DNA of 64,000 nucleotides from JAOTVV01 sp041602035. GTDB lineage: Bacteria; Gemmatimonadota; Gemmatimonadetes; Gemmatimonadales; GWC2-71-9. Each line of letters begins with the position of its first letter. Position 1 is the stretch's first letter. Under the pieces are notes generated by a model. It did not search any database. It was given only the letters and a program-made list of their open reading frames with translations, and was not told the DNA's origin. Of the stretch, positions 1-9,034 are shown in pieces. Where the stretch lies: contig JBFIHA010000003.1 in the NCBI GenBank assembly GCA_041602035.1, positions 1-64,000 on the forward strand. The letters are read 5' to 3'. Both the position numbers and the translations under genes were made by a program.

Positions 1-2490
1 CAGCGTGGCGACGCCGAGATGGAGCAGAAGGTGAACCGCGTGATCCGCGCCTGTGTCGAGCTGGGGAAGGACAACCCGATCGTGAGCATTCACGATCAGG
101 GCGCGGGCGGAAACTGCAACGTCCTGAAGGAAATCGTGAGTCCAGAGGGCGCCCGGATCGACGTGCGCGCCATCCCCGTGGGTGACGAGACTCTGTCGGT
201 GTTGGAGATCTGGGGTGCGGAGTATCAGGAGAACGATGCGTTGCTCCTCCGACCCGAGCACCTGGATCGGTTCCGGATGCTGTGCGAGCGCGAGCACGCG
301 CCGTTCGCCGTCGTGGGTCGGGTGACCGGGGACGGGAAGATCGTGCTGCACGACGAGGCTGACGCCTCGACGCCGGTCGATCTGGAGCTCGCCGCGGTGT
401 TGGGCGCCATGCCGCAGAAGACGTTCCTCCTCGATCGGATCGCTCCGACGCTGTCACCCCTGGAGCTGCCGACGGGCGTCACGGTGCGCGAGGCGCTGGA
501 CCGGGTGCTCCGCTTGGTCTCGGTCGGGTCCAAGCGGTTTCTCACCACGAAGGTGGACCGCAGCGTCACCGGGCTCGTCGCTCGGCAGCAGTGCTGCGGG
601 CCGCTGCAACTCACGGTGGGCGACGTGGCGGTGATCGCGCAGAGCCACTTCGGCACGACCGGGGCGGCCACGGCGATCGGTGAGCAGCCTATCAAGGGAC
701 TGATCGACCCGGCTGCCATGGCGAGGATGAGCGTGGGTGAGGCCCTCACGAACTTGGTGTGGGCCAAGGTGAGCGCACTCGAAGACGTGAAGTGCTCGGC
801 CAACTGGATGTGGGCGGCGAAGCTGCCCGGAGAAGGAGCCGCGCTGTACGACGCCGCCAGGGCGATGCACGACATGATGATCGATCTGGGCATCGCGGTG
901 GACGGTGGGAAGGACAGCTTGTCGATGGCGGCCCTCGCGCCGGACGGCGCGGGCGGAGACGAGATGGTGAAGGCGCCCGGGAGCCTGGTGATCTCGGCGT
1001 ACGCGACCTGTCCGGACATCACCAAGACGGTGACACCCGATCTCGAACTCCCGGAGGCGGGACGCCTCCTCTACGTCGATCTCGGTGGCGGGCGGGACCG
1101 ATTGGGCGGCTCGGCACTCGCGCAGGTCTTCGGGCAGATCGGTGACGACACGCCGGATGTGGACGACGTGGCGCGCCTCGGGCGCGCTTTCCAGGTCGTG
1201 CAGCGACTCATCAACGAGGGGGTGGTCAGCGCCGGCCACGACCGCAGTGACGGCGGGCTGCTTACCACGCTGCTCGAGATGGCCTTTGCCGGAGACTGTG
1301 GTATCGACGTGGACCTCGGTGCCTCGGCCGCCAGCGCGATTCCCGCGCTCTTCTCTGAAGAGCTCGGACTCGTGCTGGAAGTCGATGCGGGGAACACGCA
1401 CGGCGTGCTCGACGCGTTCCGGCGGAGCGGCGTACCGTGCGAACCCATCGGCGCTGCGGTCGCGAAGAAGCGGATCCGTGTCCGGGTGGGTGGCGAGACC
1501 GTGCTCGACGAGGAGATGGGGGTGCTGCGCGATCTGTGGGAGGCGACCAGCTTCGAGTTGGAACGGCTGCAGGCAGATCCCGACTGCGTGGCGCAGGAGC
1601 GCACGGGACTCCGCCGTCGCTCGGCCCCGCCGTATGCACTTTCCTTCGTGCCGCAACACACGACCGATGCCGTGCTCGCCTCGAAGACCAAGATCCCCGT
1701 CGCGATCGTGCGCGAGGAGGGGTCGAACGGCGACCGTGAAATGACCTCCGCGTTCTACGCGGCCGGGTTCGAACCGTGGGACGTGGTGATGTCGGACCTG
1801 CGCGCCGGGCGCATGACCCTCGAACGGTTCCGCGGCCTCGTGTTCGTGGGTGGGTTCAGTTTCGCCGACGTTCTGGACTCCGCCAAAGGCTGGGCCGGGG
1901 TCATCCGGTTCAACGACGGGCTGCGGACCGCCTTCGATGACTTCGCCGCGCGTCCCGACACGTTCAGCCTCGGCGTGTGCAACGGCTGTCAGCTGATGGC
2001 GCTCCTCGGGTGGGTACCGTGGTCCGGAATCGCCGCTCCGATCCAGCCCCGCTTCGTGCACAACGCCTCAGGTCGGTTCGAGTCGCGTTTCGCCACCGTG
2101 CAAATCCAGCAAAGCCCGGCGATCATGTTCAGCGGCATGGAGCGCTCGACGCTCGGCGTGTGGGTGGCGCACGGAGAAGGGAGAGCGTATTTCCCCGATC
2201 CGTCGATGCTCGACCGCATCGAGACCGCATCGCTCGCACCCGTTCGATTCGTCGATGACCAGGCGGAGATCACCGAGGCCTACCCCTTCAACCCCAATGG
2301 CTCTCCCCGCGGTATTGCGGCACTCTGCTCTCCAGACGGACGCCATCTCGCGATGATGCCCCACCCGGAGCGGACCTTCCAGTCCTGGCAGTGGGGGTGG
2401 ATGCCGACGGCCTGGCGGCGCGATCTCGACGTTTCCCCGTGGCTCCGGATGTTCCAGAACGCTCGGGAGTGGTGCGAACGCCTCAGCTGA
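1..2490 (+). CDS. purL: Phosphoribosylformylglycinamidine synthase, C-terminal part (5' end outside window)
   Basis: FGAM synthase of purine biosynthesis converts FGAR, ATP and glutamine to FGAM in the cytoplasm. The window begins in frame inside the gene and holds its last 829 residues, so this is the large single-chain form (about 1,300 residues in the family) with the glutaminase fused at the C-terminus. Visible marks are an AIR-synthase-type motif near the start (SIHDQGAGGNCN), a second ATP-binding region (DGGKDSLSM, around nt 900), and a class I glutamine amidotransferase domain with the nucleophile Cys in GVCNGCQ (codon 1978-1980) and the His-Glu pair in HPERTFQ (His codon 2362-2364). 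The 149-base gap to the next gene suggests that the kinase cassette is transcribed separately. Confidence 0.97.
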   Translation, partial: QRGDAEMEQKVNRVIRACVELGKDNPIVSIHDQGAGGNCNVLKEIVSPEGARIDVRAIPVGDETLSVLEIWGAEYQENDALLLRPEHLDRFRMLCEREHAPFAVVGRVTGDGKIVLHDEADASTPVDLELAAVLGAMPQKTFLLDRIAPTLSPLELPTGVTVREALDRVLRLVSVGSKRFLTTKVDRSVTGLVARQQCCGPLQLTVGDVAVIAQSHFGTTGAATAIGEQPIKGLIDPAAMARMSVGEALTNLVWAKVSALEDVKCSANWMWAAKLPGEGAALYDAARAMHDMMIDLGIAVDGGKDSLSMAALAPDGAGGDEMVKAPGSLVISAYATCPDITKTVTPDLELPEAGRLLYVDLGGGRDRLGGSALAQVFGQIGDDTPDVDDVARLGRAFQVVQRLINEGVVSAGHDRSDGGLLTTLLEMAFAGDCGIDVDLGASAASAIPALFSEELGLVLEVDAGNTHGVLDAFRRSGVPCEPIGAAVAKKRIRVRVGGETVLDEEMGVLRDLWEATSFELERLQADPDCVAQERTGLRRRSAPPYALSFVPQHTTDAVLASKTKIPVAIVREEGSNGDREMTSAFYAAGFEPWDVVMSDLRAGRMTLERFRGLVFVGGFSFADVLDSAKGWAGVIRFNDGLRTAFDDFAARPDTFSLGVCNGCQLMALLGWVPWSGIAAPIQPRFVHNASGRFESRFATVQIQQSPAIMFSGMERSTLGVWVAHGEGRAYFPDPSMLDRIETASLAPVRFVDDQAEITEAYPFNPNGSPRGIAALCSPDGRHLAMMPHPERTFQSWQWGWMPTAWRRDLDVSPWLRMFQNAREWCERLS

Positions 2491-2639
2491 GGTGGACCCC
2501 CACCGAGTCCCAATCATTGCCATGGGTAGACGTTTCGCCCGGCGCGACTATTGCGGGTGTCCCAATTCCGACTCAATTTGTCAGGGATGAACCCGTTTTC
2601 CCCAGCGCCACGTTCCATTCACTTCGCCAGGGTGGGCCT

Positions 2640-5579
2640 ATGACCGATCCCACGCCTCGAAAGGGCAGTGAGGGGGCGTGGGACCGCGCCAGGCGTCGGC
2701 AGGCGGCGCTGCTGCGTCTCAGTACCGAGATCGCTGCCGCTCCCGACGAAGACCGGATCTGCCACGCTGTGGTGCACGGACTGCGGGACGAGCACATCGG
2801 CTACAGCTTCGTGGGCCTGTTCTTGGTCGACGAGATGACGGGCGACCGGGTTATGCGGGCAGCCGTAGGGTGGTCTGGCATTCCGGACGGATGGCGGGTT
2901 CCCGCTGGCGAGGGACTATCCGCCCGTGCCCTGCGGGACGGACAGCTCCACTACACGCCGGACGTCACCATGGAGCCATTGTACATCCCGGGTCTCAGCA
3001 GCGGCTCCGAGGTCGATATCCCGCTCGTCATCGATGGCCGTCCCCTGGGCGTGCTCGTCGTCGAGAGCGAGCAACCCCAGGCCTTTGCCGACGAGGACTT
3101 CCACATCCTCACCGCCGCGGCCAACCAGGCGAGCATCGCGATCGGGCGAGCCCGCCTGGTGGAGCGTCAAGCAGAACTGCTGGCCGCCGAACGACGCCGT
3201 GCGGACGAGCAGCGGGTCCTGCTCGAGACGCTGACGGACCTCTCGTCCGAGCTGGAGTTGTCGAAGCTGCTTCAGGCCGTGTTGGAGCGAGCCGTCCGGC
3301 TTCTGGGTGCAAGTGGTGGCGAGCTGGCGATCTACGACACGGGTGCCAATGCGCTGGAGATCGTCGCCAATCACAACACGGGACAGGTGTCGGTGGGGAC
3401 GCGGATTCGCGTTGGCGAAGGTGCCATGGGCCACGTCGCTCGCACGCTCGAGCCGCTCATCATTGTGGACTACGAGGAATGGGCCGGGCGGTCGGACAAG
3501 TACGCCAAGGTGGATGCGCATGCGGCCCTGGTGCTCCCGCTCCTCATCGGGAAGCGTCTCGTGGGAGCGATCAACTTCTGGCATGCGGAACGGGGGAGAA
3601 CGTTCGACGACGCCGACCTCCGGCTCGCGAACCTGTTCGCCCCGCAGGCCGCGGTGGCGATCGAGAACGCGCATCTCTTCGCCGCAGCCCGGCGACAGCA
3701 GCAGTACTTCGAAGAGTTGGTGCGCAACAACCCGGTGGCCATCGTGACGCTGGACCCGGACCACAACGTCATGACCTGCAATCCGGCGTTCGAGCGGCTG
3801 TACGGCTACTCGGAATCCGAGATCGTCGGGCGCAACTTGGATGATCTGATCACCACCGAGGCCACCCGCTCGCAGGCAGTGGCGTACACGAAGCAGGCTG
3901 GTGATCGAGCCGTGCACGGGATGGGACAGCGCCAACGCAAGGATGGGACGCTGGTGGACGTAGAGGTGCTCGCCGTCCCCGTCGTCGTGGACGGCAGGCG
4001 CGTCGGTATGATGGGTTTGTATCACGACGTCACCGAGCTGCTCGAGGCGCGCCACGCCGCCGAAACCGCCAATGAGGCGAAGAGTCAGTTCCTTGCCAGC
4101 ATGAGTCATGAGCTACGCACGCCGCTCAACGCGATCCTCGGCTACAGCGAGATGCTTCAGGAGGATGCCGCCGACGTCGGCCAGGCAGCCTTCGTCCAGG
4201 ACCTCGGGAAGATCCATGCGGCGGGCAAGCATCTGCTGACCCTGATCAACGACGTACTCGACCTATCGAAGATCGAGGCCGGCAAGATGGAGCTGCACCT
4301 CGAGACCTTCGACGTGCGCTCGGCGGTGGACAGTGTCGCGACGACCGTCGCGCCCCTCATCGAGCAAAACGGCAATGTCCTGCACCTCGACCTCGCCGAC
4401 GACCTGGGGGCCATGCACGCTGACGGCACTCGGGTGCGGCAGGTGCTGCTCAATCTCCTGTCCAACGCCAGCAAGTTCACCGAACGCGGTACCGTCACGT
4501 TGCGCGCGGAACGACGCGCCATGCCGGTGGGAGACCAAATGGTGCTGGGCGTCACCGACACCGGGATTGGCATGACACCCGAGCAGCTCGGGCGGCTGTT
4601 CCAAGCCTTCTCGCAGGCCGAGGCATCGACGGCGAGCAAGTACGGTGGCACCGGGCTGGGCTTGGCCATCAGCAAGCGATTCTGCGAGATGATGGGAGGC
4701 GAGATCACGGTCGAATCCACTGCGGGACAGGGCACGACATTCACGGTGCGTCTTCCAGTGGATGGGAGGCCGCGATCCGAGCCCGCGATTGGGACCGAGG
4801 CATCGGTCGACACGCCGGGCGCGGCCACCGTCCTGGTGATCGATGATGATCCCGCCGTGCGTCGGCTCGTCGGACGTATGCTGGCGCGGGAAGGATTTCG
4901 GGTGCTGGAGGCGGTGGGTGGGGAGCAGGGGCTTGCTATGGCGCGGAGCGAGACTCCCGATGTGATCACGCTCGATGTGCTGATGCCCGGGATGGACGGT
5001 TGGGCGGTTCTGACAGCGCTGAAGGACGACCCCACGCTCGCCGCCATCCCCGTGGTGATGTTGACCATTACGGACGAGCGCAAGCTCGGCTTCTCACTCG
5101 GCGCGTCTGAGTACCTCACCAAGCCGATCGACCGGGCGCAGCTGAGTGCCGTGCTCGCCCGATACCGCCGACCCTCCGGGGCCGGTGTGTTGATTGTGGA
5201 GGACGACGTGGCGACCCGGGTGTCGTTGCGACGCTCGCTGGAGACCGAGGGGTGGACCGTAACCGAGGCCGAGAACGGGCGGGTCGGCCTCGAGCGGCTG
5301 GCGAGTACTCCACCGGCATTGGTGCTGCTCGATCTCATGATGCCCGAGATGGACGGGTTCGAGTTCCTCCACGAACTACGGTCGCGCAGTTCCGGCGATC
5401 CGCCGCCGGTGATCGTGATGACCGCCAAGGACCTGACCGAGAGCGATCGCCGGCGTCTCAACGGTGGTGTGCGGGGCGTCGTTCAGAAACGGTCGCGAGA
5501 CATCGATGGGCTCCTGGCGGACGTACGACGCCGAGTGGCGGAGCACGCGAGGCACAGCGGCTCCGAGGTGACGACGTGA
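2640..5579 (+). CDS. Hybrid sensor histidine kinase, GAF2-PAS-HisKA-HATPase-REC-REC (kinase 1 of cassette)
   Basis: Cytoplasmic hybrid histidine kinase of 979 residues; no membrane segment or signal peptide is visible. Domains in order: GAF about 21-175, GAF 194-350, PAS 354-470, HisKA with phospho-acceptor His490 in MSHELRTPLN, HATPase_c 594-707 (DTGIGM and GGTGLGLAIS), receiver about 731-840 (Asp779) and receiver about 849-955 (Asp898). The ATG at 2640 was chosen because the open frame upstream runs back into purL and the protein then starts just before a segment (RRRQAALLRLSTEIAAA) shared with the next kinases. First gene of a run coupled by 4-base overlaps. The sensed signal is unknown; GAF and PAS domains usually bind small ligands, heme or chromophores, but no ligand-specific residue is obvious. 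Confidence 0.93.
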   Translation: MTDPTPRKGSEGAWDRARRRQAALLRLSTEIAAAPDEDRICHAVVHGLRDEHIGYSFVGLFLVDEMTGDRVMRAAVGWSGIPDGWRVPAGEGLSARALRDGQLHYTPDVTMEPLYIPGLSSGSEVDIPLVIDGRPLGVLVVESEQPQAFADEDFHILTAAANQASIAIGRARLVERQAELLAAERRRADEQRVLLETLTDLSSELELSKLLQAVLERAVRLLGASGGELAIYDTGANALEIVANHNTGQVSVGTRIRVGEGAMGHVARTLEPLIIVDYEEWAGRSDKYAKVDAHAALVLPLLIGKRLVGAINFWHAERGRTFDDADLRLANLFAPQAAVAIENAHLFAAARRQQQYFEELVRNNPVAIVTLDPDHNVMTCNPAFERLYGYSESEIVGRNLDDLITTEATRSQAVAYTKQAGDRAVHGMGQRQRKDGTLVDVEVLAVPVVVDGRRVGMMGLYHDVTELLEARHAAETANEAKSQFLASMSHELRTPLNAILGYSEMLQEDAADVGQAAFVQDLGKIHAAGKHLLTLINDVLDLSKIEAGKMELHLETFDVRSAVDSVATTVAPLIEQNGNVLHLDLADDLGAMHADGTRVRQVLLNLLSNASKFTERGTVTLRAERRAMPVGDQMVLGVTDTGIGMTPEQLGRLFQAFSQAEASTASKYGGTGLGLAISKRFCEMMGGEITVESTAGQGTTFTVRLPVDGRPRSEPAIGTEASVDTPGAATVLVIDDDPAVRRLVGRMLAREGFRVLEAVGGEQGLAMARSETPDVITLDVLMPGMDGWAVLTALKDDPTLAAIPVVMLTITDERKLGFSLGASEYLTKPIDRAQLSAVLARYRRPSGAGVLIVEDDVATRVSLRRSLETEGWTVTEAENGRVGLERLASTPPALVLLDLMMPEMDGFEFLHELRSRSSGDPPPVIVMTAKDLTESDRRRLNGGVRGVVQKRSRDIDGLLADVRRRVAEHARHSGSEVTT

Positions 5580-8500
5580 GGCTCAGGGGTGGTCGGCCCA
5601 GTCCGGCACGAGACGCCGAGCAGGCCCCGGGACGGCACCGCGAGGCGGCGTTGCTTCGCCTCAGCACCGCGATCGCTGCCGCGGACGCGGAAGCCGACAT
5701 CTGTAGGGCCGTGGCCCACGGCCTCCAGGATCCCGCGCTCGGGTTCGACTTGGTGGCGGTGCTCCTCGTAGACGATGCGACGGGCGACCGAGTCGTGGTG
5801 GCGAGCCGAGGCTGCGACGACGCACCCCCCGGACTTCGGGTACGCCCCGGACAGGGTCTCAGCGAGCTGCCGCTCCTGGACGGTCGGCTTCATTACACGC
5901 CACAGGTGACCGAGGACACGCGGTACCTCCCCACACGCAACGAGGGCTCCGAGGTGGACGTGCCGCTCCTAGTCAACAAGGAGCTGGTCGGGGTGCTGGT
6001 GGTGGAGAGCAACCACGCCGAGGCGTTCGGTGCCGACGATTTCGAAGTGCTGCGCGCGGCCGCGCATCAGACAGGCATCGCCATCGGACGAGCCCGGCTG
6101 CTCGCTGCCGAGCGGCAGCGGGCGGATGAGCAGGAAGCGCTCCGGGCTACGATGGCAGCCCTGTCGGCCAAGCTCGAACTGTCCGATCTGCTGCAGGCCG
6201 TGCTGGAGCGAGCCGTGCAGCTTCTCCAGGTGAGTCACGGCGAGCTCGCGATCTACGATGCGGATCGCGAGGAGTTGGAGATTGTCGCCAGCTACAACGT
6301 CGGGAAGAAGGAGACCACCGGCACGCGGATGCGGCTCGGCGAAGGGGCGATGGGACACGTGGCCCTCACTCGCGAACCGCTCGTGATACCGGACTACCAA
6401 GCGTGGACGGGGCAATCGAGCCAGTACGCACAAGTCGAGTTCCACGCCGTGATGGTGGCGCCGCTGATGATGGGTCGGCAGTTCGTCGGGGCCATCGCGT
6501 TCATGGACAAGGAGCGCACCCGTCAATTCGGGACCAACGATTTACGTCTCCTCGATCTCTTTGCCCCGCAGGCCGCGGTGGCCATCGAGAACGCGCGTCT
6601 CTTTGCGATCGAGCGGCGACGCGCGGAGGAGCAGCAGGCCCTCCTCGACACGATGAAGGATCTCGCCGGTCAGCTCGAGCTGTCGAGCGTGCTGCAACGC
6701 GTGCTCGAGCGGGCGGTGGCGTTGCTGGATGTGACCGGTGGGGAGTTGGCGACGTACGACGAACTGACAGGCGACTTGGGCATCGTGGCGAGCCATAACA
6801 TGGGCACCGATGCCGTGGGTGCGCGCATTGCCATGGGTGAAGGGGCCATGGGGCGCGTGGCCCAGACACTGGAATCGCTCATCATCCCTCGCTACCAGGA
6901 CTGGGAAGGGCGGTCCCCGCAGTACACGCAGAGCACTGTGCAATCGGTGATGGCCGCCCCGCTCGTCATCGGCTCACGACTGGTCGGAGTCATTGCCAGC
7001 GTCCATTCAGACCCGAACCGAGATCTGGGATCCGAAGATCTTCGGCTGCTGGAGTTGTTCGCTCCCGAGGCGGCCATCGCCATCGAGAACGCGCGACTGT
7101 TCACCCAGGCCCAGCACCAGCAGCAGTACTTCGGCGAACTCGTGGCGAACAGCCCGGTCGCGATCGTCACGCTCGACACGCAACACATCGTAGTGTCGTG
7201 CAATCCAGCGTTTCTCTCGCTCTACGGCTACACGGAAGCCGAAGTCCTCGGCCAGCACCTCGACGATCTGATTACGACGCCGGAAACACGCGCGCAGGCG
7301 GTCCAGTACACGCAACAAGCCCTGGACCATCACGCGGTCCGGGCCATCGCACAGCGCCGTCGCAAGGACGGCACCTTGGTGGATGTCGAAGTGCTCGGCG
7401 TGCCGGTCGTCGTTGACGGGAAGCTCGTCGGGATGATGGGCCTTTACCACGATATCACCGAGTTGCTCGCTGCCCGCCGCTCGGCCGAGACGGCGAACGA
7501 GGCGAAGAGCCAGTTCCTCGCCGCGATGAGTCATGAGCTCAGGACGCCGCTCAACGCCATCATCGGCTACAGCGAGATGCTGCAGGAGGACGCGGAGGAT
7601 ACCGGGCAGGACGCGTTTGTCCCGGATCTCCAGAAGATCCACTCAGCCGGGCGTCACCTCCTCACGCTCATCAACGACGTACTCGATCTGTCGAAGATCG
7701 AGGCAGGGCGCATGGAGCTTCATCTCCAGCCGTTCGAGGTCGATCGCACCATCGACGAAGTGGTCACGACGGTCCAACCCCTGGTCGCGAAGAACGAGAA
7801 TCAGTTGGTCGTGGACATGGACGGCACACTGGGCACGATGCATTCGGATCAGACGCGCGTGCGCCAGGTCCTGCTCAACCTCCTGTCGAATGCCTGCAAG
7901 TTCACCGAGCACGGGACCATCACGCTCGCCGCTCGGCGCCGCTCGGCCGCTCATGGTGACGAGTGGCTGACACTCGCGGTCACCGATACGGGCATTGGGA
8001 TGACGCCCGAGCAGGTGGGCCGCGTCTTCCAGGCGTTTGCCCAGGCCGAGGTGTCCACCGCGAGCAAATACGGTGGGACGGGACTTGGTCTGGCCATCTC
8101 GCGACGCTTCTGTCAGATGATGGGCGGGGACGTGACCGTCGACAGCGAGGTAGGCAAGGGCACCACGTTCACCGTGCGCCTTCCGGTGCATGCTCCGAGC
8201 GGCGACGGGAGCAGCACCACCGACCGGGCGGCGGATGCCGAGGCAGACACGCCTGTCGATGCCGGGGCTGCGGGCACGGTGCTGGTGATCGACGACGACC
8301 CGACGTCGCGGGCCCTGGTACGGCGTCTGCTCACGCGAGAGGGGTTCCGGGTCGAGGAGGCCGTGGACGGTGAGAACGGTCTGCGCCTCGCGCGGGAGCA
8401 CCGCCCTGACGTCATCACCCTCGATGTGCTCATGCCAGGCCTGGACGGGTGGTCGGTGCTTGGCCTGCTCAAGGAAGATCCGGATCTCGCCGACATCCCT

Positions 8501-9034
8501 GTCGTCATGCTGACGATTGCGGATGAGGAGCAGCTCGGGTATTCCCTTGGCGCGTCCGAGTACCTCACAAAGCCTATCGCGCGCGATCGATTGGTGGCTG
8601 TCTTGCGAAAACATGGGCGACGCGGGTTGGCGCGGCAGGTGCTCGTCGTGGAGGACGACATCGCCACCCGCGCCGTTTTGCGGCGGACCTTGGCGCAGGA
8701 GGGCTGGCTGGTTGAGGAGGCCGAGAACGGAAAGGTCGCCCTGGAGCGCCTGGCCGATCGGATTCCGGATCTCATCCTGCTCGACCTGATGATGCCGGAG
8801 ATGGATGGCTTCGAGTTCCTCGAGGCCCTCCGGACCGCGCAAACCTGGCAGACCATTCCGGTCGTCGTGATCACCGCAAAGGACCTGAGCGCCGACGATC
8901 GCCGTCGGCTGAACGGTGGGGTGGAGCGGGTGGTGCACAAGGGCACTCGCGGCGATGCCGCCGACCTGTTGGCCGAAGTACGCGACCTCGTGGCGAGCCG
9001 GCTCGCCGGCACGCGTGGCGGGGAGAGCGTATGA
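5576..9034 (+). CDS. Hybrid sensor histidine kinase, GAF3-PAS-HisKA-HATPase-REC-REC (kinase 2)
   Basis: Soluble hybrid kinase of 1,152 residues, paralogous to kinase 1 but with one more GAF module. The start is GTG at 5576, overlapping the previous stop as GTGA; the longer open frame back to 5252 lies inside kinase 1 and is not supported. Domains: GAF about 22-178, GAF 192-348, GAF 358-512, PAS 518-632, HisKA with His653 (MSHELRTPLN), HATPase_c 755-872, receiver about 902-1012 (Asp950) and receiver about 1021-1128 (Asp1070). GAF2 and GAF3 both contain GEGAMG, spaced exactly 166 residues apart. The overlap implies translational coupling and matched amounts of kinases 1 and 2. Input signal unknown. 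Confidence 0.92.
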   Translation: MRLRGGRPSPARDAEQAPGRHREAALLRLSTAIAAADAEADICRAVAHGLQDPALGFDLVAVLLVDDATGDRVVVASRGCDDAPPGLRVRPGQGLSELPLLDGRLHYTPQVTEDTRYLPTRNEGSEVDVPLLVNKELVGVLVVESNHAEAFGADDFEVLRAAAHQTGIAIGRARLLAAERQRADEQEALRATMAALSAKLELSDLLQAVLERAVQLLQVSHGELAIYDADREELEIVASYNVGKKETTGTRMRLGEGAMGHVALTREPLVIPDYQAWTGQSSQYAQVEFHAVMVAPLMMGRQFVGAIAFMDKERTRQFGTNDLRLLDLFAPQAAVAIENARLFAIERRRAEEQQALLDTMKDLAGQLELSSVLQRVLERAVALLDVTGGELATYDELTGDLGIVASHNMGTDAVGARIAMGEGAMGRVAQTLESLIIPRYQDWEGRSPQYTQSTVQSVMAAPLVIGSRLVGVIASVHSDPNRDLGSEDLRLLELFAPEAAIAIENARLFTQAQHQQQYFGELVANSPVAIVTLDTQHIVVSCNPAFLSLYGYTEAEVLGQHLDDLITTPETRAQAVQYTQQALDHHAVRAIAQRRRKDGTLVDVEVLGVPVVVDGKLVGMMGLYHDITELLAARRSAETANEAKSQFLAAMSHELRTPLNAIIGYSEMLQEDAEDTGQDAFVPDLQKIHSAGRHLLTLINDVLDLSKIEAGRMELHLQPFEVDRTIDEVVTTVQPLVAKNENQLVVDMDGTLGTMHSDQTRVRQVLLNLLSNACKFTEHGTITLAARRRSAAHGDEWLTLAVTDTGIGMTPEQVGRVFQAFAQAEVSTASKYGGTGLGLAISRRFCQMMGGDVTVDSEVGKGTTFTVRLPVHAPSGDGSSTTDRAADAEADTPVDAGAAGTVLVIDDDPTSRALVRRLLTREGFRVEEAVDGENGLRLAREHRPDVITLDVLMPGLDGWSVLGLLKEDPDLADIPVVMLTIADEEQLGYSLGASEYLTKPIARDRLVAVLRKHGRRGLARQVLVVEDDIATRAVLRRTLAQEGWLVEEAENGKVALERLADRIPDLILLDLMMPEMDGFEFLEALRTAQTWQTIPVVVITAKDLSADDRRRLNGGVERVVHKGTRGDAADLLAEVRDLVASRLAGTRGGESV

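Noticed and set aside
454..2061. Minus-strand frame of 535 codons opposite purL
   Set aside because: Low-complexity Arg/His-rich translation with no motif, fully inside purL; typical mirror frame of high-GC coding DNA.
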